This document shows, one piece after another, positions 27,147-35,300 of a stretch of 64,000 nt of DNA. The translations under genes were made by a program, and so were the position numbers. Below the pieces are notes generated by a model, which was not told the origin of the DNA, did no database searches, and saw only the letters and a list, made by a program, of their open reading frames with translations. Every line of letters starts with the position of its first letter. The first letter of the stretch is position 1. This stretch comes from an uncultured Mucilaginibacter sp. (GTDB taxonomy: Bacteria > Bacteroidota > Bacteroidia > Sphingobacteriales > Sphingobacteriaceae), in assembly GCA_903864275.1 (NCBI GenBank), contig CAIPFE010000049.1, forward strand, positions 1 to 64,000, read 5' to 3'.

Positions 27147-28388
27147 ATGTCCGTAAAAGTAAATTTATATTTGGATGATCGGAAAATCGAGACAGGTGAA
27201 AAAGCCCCTGTAAAACTGAGGTTGTACATATCAAGAACTGACATCAGGCATTACCATACGAACAGGTATCTTACTTTTAGTCAATTTGAAGAATCCTATT
27301 TAGCTACAAAACCTAAAAAAGCATTTAAGGAGCTGAAAATAGAATTGGATTCTATAGCAGTTAAAGCAAATACCATCGTCACTAAAATGGATGGGGCATT
27401 TATTCTTGCGAAATTCGAAAAGGAAATGTTCGGTGCTCACGCAAGTTCTACTGATGCTGTTGCCAGTTACCGGGCATATATTGATGAGTTGATACAAAAC
27501 GGACGAGCTGGCACGGCTGACAGCTACCGGTTAAGCTTAAAGTCCTTGCTGGTCTTTGAGGGAAAGGATAAAAAGCCTGCAACTAACTTGTCATTCGATA
27601 GTATCACCGTTGATTTTCTAAATAGGTACGAAAAATGGATGGCAAAGGAAGAAAAATCCAAAACAACTGTTGGTATCTATCTGCGCTCACTTAGAGCCAT
27701 TTTTAATAAGGCAATTGAAGAAGGAAATATTGTGGCAGACACTTACCCTTTTAAGAAATATAAGATACCGACTGGACAAAACATTAAAAAGGCTTTAGAT
27801 AAGTTAGAGTTGAAAACTTTGTATACCGCCGAGTTGGAACGTGGTAGCCCTAAAGAAAAAGCCAGGGATTTTTGGTTTTTTAGTTACCAGTGCAATGGAA
27901 TGAACTTCCGGGATATTGCTGAATTAAAATATAAGGACATAAATAGGAGATCCTTTTCCTTTTTACGGCATAAAACGCTATATACCACTAAGGATAAGCC
28001 GAAGCCTATTATTGTACCATTAACGGAATCGATTAAGGCAATTATTGAGCGCTATGGTACTAAGCCTGTTACGCCTGAAAATTATGTGTTTCCAATTTTA
28101 GAGAGATCAATGGATGAAACAAAAAAGCTGCGGGTGAACCAAAACTTTATCCGGTTCGTTAATCAACACATTCAAAAATTAGCAAAAGACTTGGAATTAG
28201 ATACAGATATCTCGACTTACTATGCACGTCATACCTTTACAACCTCTGCAATTCGCAATGGGGCTAAGATGGAACTGATACAAGAAAGTTTAGGTCATCG
28301 CAGTTTGAATACCACACAAAACTATTGGGCGGGTTTTGAAGATGATGTCAAACAGGAAATTGCTGATAAGTTAATGGATTTCAGTTAA
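27147..28388 (+). CDS. Tyrosine recombinase (site-specific integrase)
   Basis: A 413-aa phage-type integrase. The N-terminal ~100 residues resemble an arm-DNA-binding domain (VNLYLDDRKIETGEKAPVKL, RYLTFSQFEE). A SAM-like core-binding domain follows (ASYRAYIDELIQNGRAGTAD, YLRSLRAIFNKAIEEGNI), then the catalytic domain. Catalytic residues visible are Arg in NFRDIAELKYKDI, Lys in LRHKTLYTTKDK, the HxxR pair in YYARHTFTTSAI, His in LGHRSLNTTQNYW and the nucleophile Tyr of the same block. It catalyses insertion and excision at the tRNA-Lys 3' half, 220 bp to its left. The sequence is intact, so the element may still be mobile. Confidence 0.95.
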   Translation: MSVKVNLYLDDRKIETGEKAPVKLRLYISRTDIRHYHTNRYLTFSQFEESYLATKPKKAFKELKIELDSIAVKANTIVTKMDGAFILAKFEKEMFGAHASSTDAVASYRAYIDELIQNGRAGTADSYRLSLKSLLVFEGKDKKPATNLSFDSITVDFLNRYEKWMAKEEKSKTTVGIYLRSLRAIFNKAIEEGNIVADTYPFKKYKIPTGQNIKKALDKLELKTLYTAELERGSPKEKARDFWFFSYQCNGMNFRDIAELKYKDINRRSFSFLRHKTLYTTKDKPKPIIVPLTESIKAIIERYGTKPVTPENYVFPILERSMDETKKLRVNQNFIRFVNQHIQKLAKDLELDTDISTYYARHTFTTSAIRNGAKMELIQESLGHRSLNTTQNYWAGFEDDVKQEIADKLMDFS

Positions 28389-29056
28389 ATAATATTATTA
28401 ACCCCTGCTCATCTGATAAATTTAGTAGATGTAACGTTGTTCGTATAGTTTTTTTCTCAAATCTCTGGTTGCCGGTGGCACCGCCTGGATTTAACCAGGA
28501 AAACAGCTGGTCGGGTGCAGTAGTTTGGACTACTTTCCGGAAGCGGGTTGTTTCGGTCCGTTTTACATAGGCCCAATATCGAAAAGCAGTGAACACTCCA
28601 ACCCATTTCACCAGTTAAGCAACCACCAGCGCATAGCCGGGTAAAATGTCAAGGCCGGGCAAGCCACTGAAAAAACAAACACAACTGCCCGCTTGTATAG
28701 CCTTTACGTTTTATCCCGGCGTGGGCTATCTTCGCGATTGTGGTGAACTGGGTATCAAATTTCTTCTAGTCCAAGCGAATAAATTATTAGTCCAACTTAT
28801 TATTTAACAGTCCGATTAGTAGGGGTTCTCGTTTTGTTGGTACATCAAGGATTCCTTTATAACCCCACCTCATTAATTTAAAAATTTTGTTACCGTTATT
28901 ATATTAACAGGAAGAACAATGTCATTGAAGGAATTCATTGAAATTAATAAGGAAATATAAATAAAATTTTATTAATTGCATTTAAATACTTACAATTATA
29001 ATCAATTTCTAAACCTTGTGTAATGTTATAGTGTCCCAAACATTTTTAACAATAGT
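28389..29056. other. Non-coding stretch between integrase and cargo
   Basis: About 670 bp without a supported gene. It contains an imperfect inverted repeat of about 85 bp span: GCCGGGTAAAA (28636-28646) pairs with TTTTATCCCGGC (28709-28720), with one unpaired base. A minus-strand frame at 28381-28611 lacks family features. The 3' part (28860-29056) is strongly AT-rich and probably carries the promoter of the glycosyltransferase genes. Confidence 0.5.
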
Positions 29057-30091
29057 ATGAAAAAAACGATATCTGTACCTTTTCCTTTAAACCTGTCCGA
29101 TCAGAATAAGTTTATGTACGAACCGTATTTATCTTATGAGTTGGCGTCGCTTAAAGTAAAAAAACTGAAAAATATTTTCGTGGCATTTTCAGGGTTTTGT
29201 ATGAATAATAATGGATTGATAACGGAATGCCACCATAATTATCCCGCGCAACACAATTATTACCTTAATGAGGTTTCCCAATATTATTATGATGTGCAGG
29301 ATCACCCGGAAAACCTGATCACATTAGATAATGATATTATTTATTTAGCTATTCACCATCCGTGGTTTAACTATTACCATTGGATATGTGAGTCCATATT
29401 CCGATTATGGATGGTGCATCGACAATTGGATAAACTTGTTTTGATCTTGCCGGAATATTATAAAAACGCTGATTTTATAATGGGATCGCTTGAACCGTTC
29501 AAAATAAAAAATATATATTATATACCCAATCGAAAGAGTTTAATGGTTAAAACCCTTTGCCTGCCGCAAATTAAGCCTATTTGTGATTCTTATAACGCAA
29601 AGCAATTAAAGCAAGTGAGTAGTTTTTACAGGAATTATGTTCTGTTTGAGAAGAAAGTTTCCTTCGAAAAAATGGATAGGTTGTATGTAAGCCGGGAGTT
29701 GGCCAGCAGAAGAAAAGTAATAAATGAAGATGAAATTTTAATCATTCTTAAAAAATATGGATTTACTATATTTCACCCTGAAAACCATACGTTCCTTGAA
29801 CAGGTAGCCATTTTTGCCCACGTAAAATATTTAGTCGGTACGCACGGCTCCGGTTTAACTAATGTGCTTTTTATGAGGGAAAATACATCCCTTTTAGAAT
29901 TGCATAAAAATAAAACTAACGAACTGGATCATCCCAGCCCCTTATTTTGGTATATGGCAGAAGCATTGCAAATTAATTACTATCACCAGCTTTGCGAGAC
30001 ATACGGAAAAGAAGACTATTTTGACGGCGATTACCTTATTGATGCCGGCGAGCTTGAAAAAAATTTGAATGAGATGCTTAACCGAATCTAA
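29057..30091 (+). CDS. Glycosyltransferase family 61 (DUF563) protein
   Basis: A 344-aa soluble protein. LAIHHPWFNYYHWICESIFRL and the later YLVGTHGSGLTNVLFM followed by LLELH are the characteristic blocks of the DUF563/GT61 family, which transfers sugars such as xylose or GlcNAc. There is no signal peptide or membrane segment, so it would act in the cytoplasm. It overlaps the next gene, a family-4 glycosyltransferase, by 23 bp and is probably its operon partner. Whether the acceptor is the cysteine-rich peptide, a surface glycan or a lipid is unknown. The codon third positions look AT-rich relative to the chromosome flanks. Confidence 0.85.
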   Translation: MKKTISVPFPLNLSDQNKFMYEPYLSYELASLKVKKLKNIFVAFSGFCMNNNGLITECHHNYPAQHNYYLNEVSQYYYDVQDHPENLITLDNDIIYLAIHHPWFNYYHWICESIFRLWMVHRQLDKLVLILPEYYKNADFIMGSLEPFKIKNIYYIPNRKSLMVKTLCLPQIKPICDSYNAKQLKQVSSFYRNYVLFEKKVSFEKMDRLYVSRELASRRKVINEDEILIILKKYGFTIFHPENHTFLEQVAIFAHVKYLVGTHGSGLTNVLFMRENTSLLELHKNKTNELDHPSPLFWYMAEALQINYYHQLCETYGKEDYFDGDYLIDAGELEKNLNEMLNRI

Positions 30092-31169
30092 ATTGAAAAA
30101 AGTCCTTATAGTAACTGATGTCAATTTCTGGGAGAAAAGCTCTGGGCATAGAATGCGCATTTCGGCTTTGATAACCTACCTGGCACAATGCGTACAGTTA
30201 ACTGTCGTTAGTACTGGTCCGGCACCCGCAAATATTGAAATGCTATTGGGCGATGATTTCAAAGCAGAATTTTTTGTGCTCGAAAAAATTAAATATCTAA
30301 ATTCAAATGGCTACGGGCGACGGTTGAAAACTTTTCTAAAAGACAAAAAATTCGATACCATTATTATTGAATACATCCACAGTAGCTATTTTTTAAACTT
30401 TCTTGTTGACGATGTGAAGCTCATTCTTGACGCACACGATATTATCAGCATCCGGACGGATGAGTTTAGAAGGTTTAATTATGCCGGCGCTTTGTATGAA
30501 ATGCCAAGGGAAGCTGAGACAGAGATTTTCAACGTTTATGATAATGTAATGATATTATGCCAGCCAGATTTTGATGAAGTAACCGCTATGCTGGGGCCTG
30601 GTAAAGCACTATTATGCCCACATCCGGTGCAGCCCCGTCGACATCCGGCAAGGGAAGAGGTAAAAAATATTGCGTTTATTGCGAGTGCGTATTTGCCCAA
30701 CAGGGATGCTATCAATTGGTTTATAGCTAATTGCTGGCCCAGTATTTCAGTAAAATATAATGTTCAGCTATCGATATATGGGACCGTTTGCTTCGGACTT
30801 GATTTACATGGACAACAACAAATTGCGTGTAAGGGGTTTGTGGTAGATACAGATCGGATTTATGAAGAAGCTGATATTGTCGTCAATCCTGTTCGTTTCG
30901 GGGCTGGGCTTAAAATTAAAAATGTGGAAGCTTTAGCGCATGGGCTTCCACTTGTTACCACCACCCATGGAGCCAGAGGGATAGAGACAGGGATCAATAC
31001 AGCTTTTTTAGTGGCCAATGAAGCAGATGACTTTGTGCAATCAATATGCGCCGTAATTGAAGGAGTAAAACTTCGTAAAAGGCTTAATAAAAATGCGCAT
31101 AAATTTATTAAGGATAACTTCTCGCCTGAAAAATGTTTTGAACCGTTAATGCAGGCAATAAATTTTTAA
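30069..31169 (+). CDS. Family 4 (GT-B) glycosyltransferase
   Basis: A 366-aa protein with the two-Rossmann layout of GT-B enzymes. The N-terminal domain opens KKVLIVTDVNFWEKSSGHRM, and NIAFIASAYLPNRDAINWF begins the second. The donor-binding block FGAGLKIKNVEALAHGLPLV followed by TTHGARGIE contains the conserved Glu/Gly pattern. The ATG at 30069 overlaps the upstream gene by 23 bp; a TTG at 30093 would start exactly at the first strand (MKKVLIV) and cannot be ruled out. With the GT61 gene it forms a two-gene unit that probably builds or extends a glycan. Confidence 0.88.
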   Translation: MRCLTESKLKKVLIVTDVNFWEKSSGHRMRISALITYLAQCVQLTVVSTGPAPANIEMLLGDDFKAEFFVLEKIKYLNSNGYGRRLKTFLKDKKFDTIIIEYIHSSYFLNFLVDDVKLILDAHDIISIRTDEFRRFNYAGALYEMPREAETEIFNVYDNVMILCQPDFDEVTAMLGPGKALLCPHPVQPRRHPAREEVKNIAFIASAYLPNRDAINWFIANCWPSISVKYNVQLSIYGTVCFGLDLHGQQQIACKGFVVDTDRIYEEADIVVNPVRFGAGLKIKNVEALAHGLPLVTTTHGARGIETGINTAFLVANEADDFVQSICAVIEGVKLRKRLNKNAHKFIKDNFSPEKCFEPLMQAINF

Positions 31170-31178
31170 CTCATCTGT

Positions 31179-31262
31179 ATGAAATATTCAGTCATTACTT
31201 ATTTAGGAACTGATGATTTTTTGCCCGGTAATTTAACCTTAAAAGCTCGTTTAAGAATATAA
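31179..31262 (+). pseudogene. N-terminal remnant of a glycosyltransferase-like gene
   Basis: A 27-codon frame opening MKYSVITYLGTDDFLPG and ending in a stop, directly after the GT-B gene. The opening resembles the first beta-strand of sugar-nucleotide-dependent transferases of the GT8 type, and nothing follows in any frame before the convergent methyltransferase gene. I read it as the surviving 5' end of a third transferase gene cut by a rearrangement. The match is from pattern memory only, so confidence is low. Confidence 0.35.
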
Positions 31263-31288
31263 TAAAACTTTTGATTTAGTAATATTAG

Positions 31289-32740
31289 TTAGTTGCCTGA
31301 CTTCTTTTTAAATGTTAGATACAGAAAGGTGTATTTAAATCCGTCACAAGAAACGACTTTGTTTTTGCAATATAATTTTACAGGGGCGATTAGTTCTAAT
31401 TTGAATTCCTTCGCCATATCTATCATGTGGTTTACACCTCGGCTATCATATATTTTAAAAGGGTTACCGTAGGATTTTTTTCCTTGTGTATCTATTGTAT
31501 CTTTCCAGTAATCGGTAGATATAAATAAAATTCCGTCATCTTTAAGAATTCGACTCATTTCACCAAAATACTTTTCAATATTCACTATATGTTCAATTAC
31601 GCTTAAGCACGTTATTGCAGCAAATGTTTTTTCCTCAAAAGTCGTTTCGGTTATATCCCCTTTTTGATAAGTAATGCTACCTATTTTCATAGATGAAGTA
31701 AAAGCCAAATTAACACAATGTAAATTTGCGTAACCATATAATGCCAATTGATATAATATAACCGAATAATATTCCCCTCCGGCGTCTAAAATTGCAGAAC
31801 TTTTTTCGATTAAGCTGCTATTTACAATTTGCGATAAGGCAGCCAAAGTGTCCCAGTTTTTTGGCAGATCATTGTGTTTGGGCAATCCTAAAGAATTTAT
31901 GATTTTTATGCTATTTAAAAATTCTGATTTAGTTTTCAAAACTGCACTTTTTAAACAAATAGGAATTGGAAGCTGTGGACTCTTAATTTTTTTCTTTTCA
32001 TAATATTGAATTTCGCCCACTTTAGTAATTTGGTCCTGGCGTATATGTTCCCAATTTTGTGAAGTAATAATTAAAGTCATTGCATTATTTAAATTTCTAT
32101 TCCTTAAAACTGTTTCTACTAATTGGAGCAACATATTTTCATTTAGGTACTCAGGCGAGAATAGGATTGGTTCAAAAATTACAAAAGCTTTTAATGGGAA
32201 TATGACAAATAAGCCGACAGGATTTTTAGAATTTGACTTATAAATAAATTCAGTCGTTACTAAAGATCTACTTACTAATAGAATTACGTTATTTAAAGTT
32301 TCTTTTAAGTCATTAATAACGTTCCTATGGTTAAGTTTAAAGAGGCTGGTTAGTTCGGCGCTATTTTCAATTAGCTTTGATCGAAAATTGGAAATGCCCT
32401 TTCTGGATGTATTTTTGGGGTAGTTATATTTTAATACTGATTTTGAGCGCATGAATTCAAAGCCTAATTCCGACCAGATTTTGGGCTTAGGATAATAAAT
32501 ATTGGTTATTAATTTAATATTTCCTGTTCGTCTGTTTTTAATTTCATCAAATATTTCCTCCACATCTGTATCTGGGTTACCAAAATTTGCAATATTTACG
32601 AGGCAAGTTTGCTTATCAACAGAATTAAACCCCCAAATGATATTCTCATCACCTAAACTTTGATGATAAGGTAAATCATACAAATTTCTTAAATAATGAT
32701 AAATAAATACTACTGTGTCAATTTTTTGAAAAGAATTCAT
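31289..32740 (-). CDS. SAM-dependent methyltransferase with a long unknown N-terminal region
   Basis: A 483-aa protein. The C-terminal third (about residues 310-440) is a class I methyltransferase: AILDAGGEYYSVILYQLALY is motif I (glycine pattern slightly unusual), KGDITETTFEEKTFAAITC is motif II, and SVIEHIVNIEKYFGEMSRIL then LKDDGILFISTDYW is motif III. The first ~280 residues are not recognisable with confidence; GLFVIFPLKAFVIFEPIL and the NIKLITNIYY...LGFEF pattern could be one or two degenerate GNAT-like folds (inference). It is the only minus-strand gene within the cargo and is very AT-rich, suggesting separate acquisition. Its target (peptide, sugar or small molecule) is unknown. Confidence 0.75.
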   Translation of the reverse strand: MNSFQKIDTVVFIYHYLRNLYDLPYHQSLGDENIIWGFNSVDKQTCLVNIANFGNPDTDVEEIFDEIKNRRTGNIKLITNIYYPKPKIWSELGFEFMRSKSVLKYNYPKNTSRKGISNFRSKLIENSAELTSLFKLNHRNVINDLKETLNNVILLVSRSLVTTEFIYKSNSKNPVGLFVIFPLKAFVIFEPILFSPEYLNENMLLQLVETVLRNRNLNNAMTLIITSQNWEHIRQDQITKVGEIQYYEKKKIKSPQLPIPICLKSAVLKTKSEFLNSIKIINSLGLPKHNDLPKNWDTLAALSQIVNSSLIEKSSAILDAGGEYYSVILYQLALYGYANLHCVNLAFTSSMKIGSITYQKGDITETTFEEKTFAAITCLSVIEHIVNIEKYFGEMSRILKDDGILFISTDYWKDTIDTQGKKSYGNPFKIYDSRGVNHMIDMAKEFKLELIAPVKLYCKNKVVSCDGFKYTFLYLTFKKKSGN

Positions 32741-33032
32741 TCGCTAAATATTTTATGTAAAGGTTATAGGTTCATTTGGCTAATTTAAAAAATTATTTAG
32801 ACGGTATATTATTTGTATCGTCGAATTTTTTTTCAAGAAAGCAACAACAAAGGCATTTTGATCGCGTAGCAATCGACGTAATTGTTTTTTTGGTTAATAA
32901 CTGCATCGTAATTAATTCTAGAAAAATTTGGATTATCTAAAAATTAGTGATTAATTTTAAACCACTAAACCGAATTTAAAACCATTAACCTAAATTTTTA
33001 AGCTTTTATAAGTTTCTTAACTAACCCTTTTT

Positions 33033-34634
33033 ATGATCGCCTTAACCAAATACGACAATGCTGACGCAGCAATTATTAAACTTTTGAGGTCTCTGAAAAT
33101 TGCAGTTGACCCCGAAATCATCATAGCCGAATTAGAAAAACATCCAGATTACCCCAGCCTATTGGCAATAAGCGATGTATTGACCGTCTTCAATGTGGAG
33201 AACGTTGCGCTCCGCGTGAATTTTAACGAATTGGGCGATGTAACTGTCCCGTTTTTGGCCCATACCAATGGCGGCGATATGGTGCTGGTTAAAAAGGCGG
33301 AAAAAGCCTATTATCATCTTTCCAGCGATAAATGGAACAATCACAAAGTAAACGCCGATGAATTTAAAAAAATGTATAACGGCGTAGTGCTCACCGCCGC
33401 GCCTTCGGTTGAAACCGAATCGCCAGCAAAAATTTCATTCCTGTTGAAACAAATAAAAACCCCGTCAATGTTCGCCTGTACATTACTTATCTTGGCTTCA
33501 GCCCTGCTATTTCATACAGGGTATATTTCAAGGATTGACTTGCCGTTGGCATTGCTCACACTTTTTAAAACCATAGGTTTAATAACGTCATTATTATTGC
33601 TCATACAGTCTATTGACAGCAACAACCCGCTCGTACAGGTAGTTTGCCAAACCCGGGGAAAAACCGATTGCAATGCCATACTTTCATCCAAAGCCGCCAA
33701 ACTGCAAATAGCGGAAGGGGTGCAACTCAGCTGGAGCGAAGTAGGCTTCTTTTATTTTGCCGGTACTTGGCTGCTGTTGCTGTTTGGCGGCAATTCCCAT
33801 GTGGAATGGCAAATCATTGCTTTGCTGAACTTTATCAGCCTACCGTACACTGTTTATTCCATTTATTACCAGGGGCGCGTCGCCAAGCAGTGGTGCGTAT
33901 TATGTTGCACTATTCAGGCTGTTTTATGGTTGGAGTTTATATGCATAGTGCGCCAAAACTTTCGCTCCTTTGGAGAAGGTTCGGGTGGGGCAGCAACGCT
34001 CTCCACAATCTTCATCTGCCTCGTTCTCCCCTTTGTTTTATGGCTTTCATTAAAACCACTATTCTTAAAATTGCAGATGCTCGGGCCTTTAAAACAACAG
34101 CTACGTAAGTTTAAGTACAATGCCGAATTGTTTAACAAGATGCTGACCGAGCAGCCAAAATATGCCCAACCTGATACAAACTGGAGCATAGTGCTCGGCA
34201 ATGCGGGAGCCGAAAACATCGTTACCATGGTGAGCAGCCCTTATTGCCCGCCGTGTTCAAAAACCCATGAACAACTGGACGATTTGTTGAAGGAGCGCTC
34301 AGACGTGCAGGCACGCATTGTTTTTACCGCTAATAATGATGAGCGCGACCGCAATACGCTCATTAGCCGCCATCTGATGGCGCTCAACGATGTTGCTGAT
34401 AAGGCAACCGTAAAAAAAGCCCTGCACGATTGGTATGAACAAAAACAAAAAAACTACGAGGCCTGGGCAAGCATTTATCCTGTTGAACTGGAACAGAGCG
34501 GTTTTTATAAAATAGACAAGCAGCACGACTGGTGCCAGATGGCAGAAGTAACTGCTACGCCGACACTTTTGCTGAATGGCTACCGCCTGCCGGGGCTATA
34601 TCAGCTATCGGATTTAAAATATATGATAGAATAA
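33033..34634 (+). CDS. VKOR-thioredoxin disulfide-forming protein with inactive C39-like domain
   Basis: A 533-aa fusion. Residues ~1-120 look like a C39-type papain fold (HPDYPSLLAISDVL, FLAHTNGGDMVLV) but carry no Cys at the catalytic position, so the domain should bind rather than cut. About six membrane segments follow (~144-160, 170-191, 236-253, 259-277, 289-306, 322-345). The VKOR part has loop cysteines Cys205 and Cys213 and the WCVLCC redox centre (Cys288/Cys291). The C-terminal thioredoxin domain has CPPC at 405-408. VKOR-Trx fusions oxidise substrate cysteines and pass electrons to quinone. An even number of membrane passes would place the C39-like and Trx domains on the same, probably periplasmic, side. 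It lies just upstream of the six-Cys peptide gene, its likely substrate. Confidence 0.88.
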   Translation: MIALTKYDNADAAIIKLLRSLKIAVDPEIIIAELEKHPDYPSLLAISDVLTVFNVENVALRVNFNELGDVTVPFLAHTNGGDMVLVKKAEKAYYHLSSDKWNNHKVNADEFKKMYNGVVLTAAPSVETESPAKISFLLKQIKTPSMFACTLLILASALLFHTGYISRIDLPLALLTLFKTIGLITSLLLLIQSIDSNNPLVQVVCQTRGKTDCNAILSSKAAKLQIAEGVQLSWSEVGFFYFAGTWLLLLFGGNSHVEWQIIALLNFISLPYTVYSIYYQGRVAKQWCVLCCTIQAVLWLEFICIVRQNFRSFGEGSGGAATLSTIFICLVLPFVLWLSLKPLFLKLQMLGPLKQQLRKFKYNAELFNKMLTEQPKYAQPDTNWSIVLGNAGAENIVTMVSSPYCPPCSKTHEQLDDLLKERSDVQARIVFTANNDERDRNTLISRHLMALNDVADKATVKKALHDWYEQKQKNYEAWASIYPVELEQSGFYKIDKQHDWCQMAEVTATPTLLLNGYRLPGLYQLSDLKYMIE

Positions 34635-34812
34635 ATAATGTTTATTGGCTACCCGTGTGATGATTAGCAAATAATCTTATTGCCAACTGAAATTCGTAGC
34701 TAATTAATACATAATGATACTTCTGCAGAAAGTAAGGAGCATTTACTTTAATTGATGCCGGTTGTCACGTGAAAACTGAACTTTTTTGACTTAAAATTTT
34801 CAATAAAAAATC

Positions 34813-34986
34813 ATGAAAAAAGAAAAGCTGAGCCTTAATAGCATTAAAAACGTGCTAACCCGGGCTGAAATGAAAAAAATTATGGCAGGTAGCGGGCCTT
34901 GTAATGGAGGATGTGGTCCCGGTTGCGCTGATACCATTTGTGCCTGTTTTGGTCAAATTAATCCTGTTTGCGTTGGGGGTTTTTGA
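34813..34986 (+). CDS. Cysteine-rich peptide precursor with double-glycine-type leader
   Basis: A 57-codon gene. The leader opens MKKEKLSLNSIKNV and continues LTRAEMKKIMAG. Measured back from a cut after Gly26 it has Leu at -12, Glu -8, Met -7, Ile -4, Ala -2 and Gly -1, the canonical leader pattern read by C39 peptidase exporters. The predicted 31-residue core runs from SGPCNGGCGPGC to NPVCVGGF and holds six Cys (precursor positions 30, 34, 38, 43, 45, 53), enough for three disulfides, plus nine Gly. A strong terminator follows 14 bp after the stop. The VKOR-Trx protein is 178 bp upstream and the C39 exporter lies downstream. The leader resembles the Bacteroidota GG-leader natural-product family; I recognise no specific homologue of the core. 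Confidence 0.85.
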   Translation: MKKEKLSLNSIKNVLTRAEMKKIMAGSGPCNGGCGPGCADTICACFGQINPVCVGGF

Positions 34987-35000
34987 TTAAAACTTGCAAA

Positions 35001-35040
35001 TGCCGGTTAGTAATAAGAGTAAACTGACCGGTATTTTTTT
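35001..35040 (+). terminator. Rho-independent terminator after the peptide precursor
   Basis: GCCGGTTAGT (35002-35011) pairs with ACTGACCGGT (35023-35032), allowing G-T pairs, and is followed by ATTTTTTT. It lies 14 bp after the precursor stop. It would end most transcripts there and give the short peptide mRNA in excess over the downstream export genes. Confidence 0.75.
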
Positions 35041-35043
35041 CAA

Positions 35044-35279
35044 TTTACATACCAAAGGAATTTATTCACCCAAATATGATCATACTTATATAGCAGGCAA
35101 GCAGCGTAATTACCTTTCCACCATATACTGGTAATCCGAAACTGGTAACTTGGCAAAGATGGTACCTCATGTATTAATTATTACAACGCTGATGGCGGCG
35201 GTATATATAGGTAATAATTGAGGGCATTGATGATAATGGCAATTTGGGCAGGCAGGAGTTCAGGTATAAGTGCAGTGAA
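35044..35279 (+). pseudogene. Decayed 3' fragment of a second receptor-like gene
   Basis: This stretch aligns with the 3' end of the receptor-like gene that follows (about 38715-38963). It reads EFIHPNMI/YSPKYDHT, then LSTIYW, where the intact gene has EFYSPKYDNT and RSTIYW, and later EGIDDNGNLGRQEFRYK against EGIDMNGNIGRQVYRYEVK. Stops and at least one frame change break it. It is therefore the tail of a paralogue whose body has been deleted. The apparent start of the downstream frame at 35244 lies within this remnant and is not a real start. Confidence 0.82.
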
Positions 35280-35300
35280 ATTTTTTTAGATAGATTAGCC

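Noticed and set aside
28381..28611. 76-codon minus-strand frame after the integrase
   Set aside because: Overlaps the integrase stop and has no recognisable features.
28636..28720. Integron attC site in the cargo upstream gap
   Set aside because: An inverted repeat is present, but the R/L box pattern (GTTRRRY and RYYYAAC) and an IntI gene are missing.
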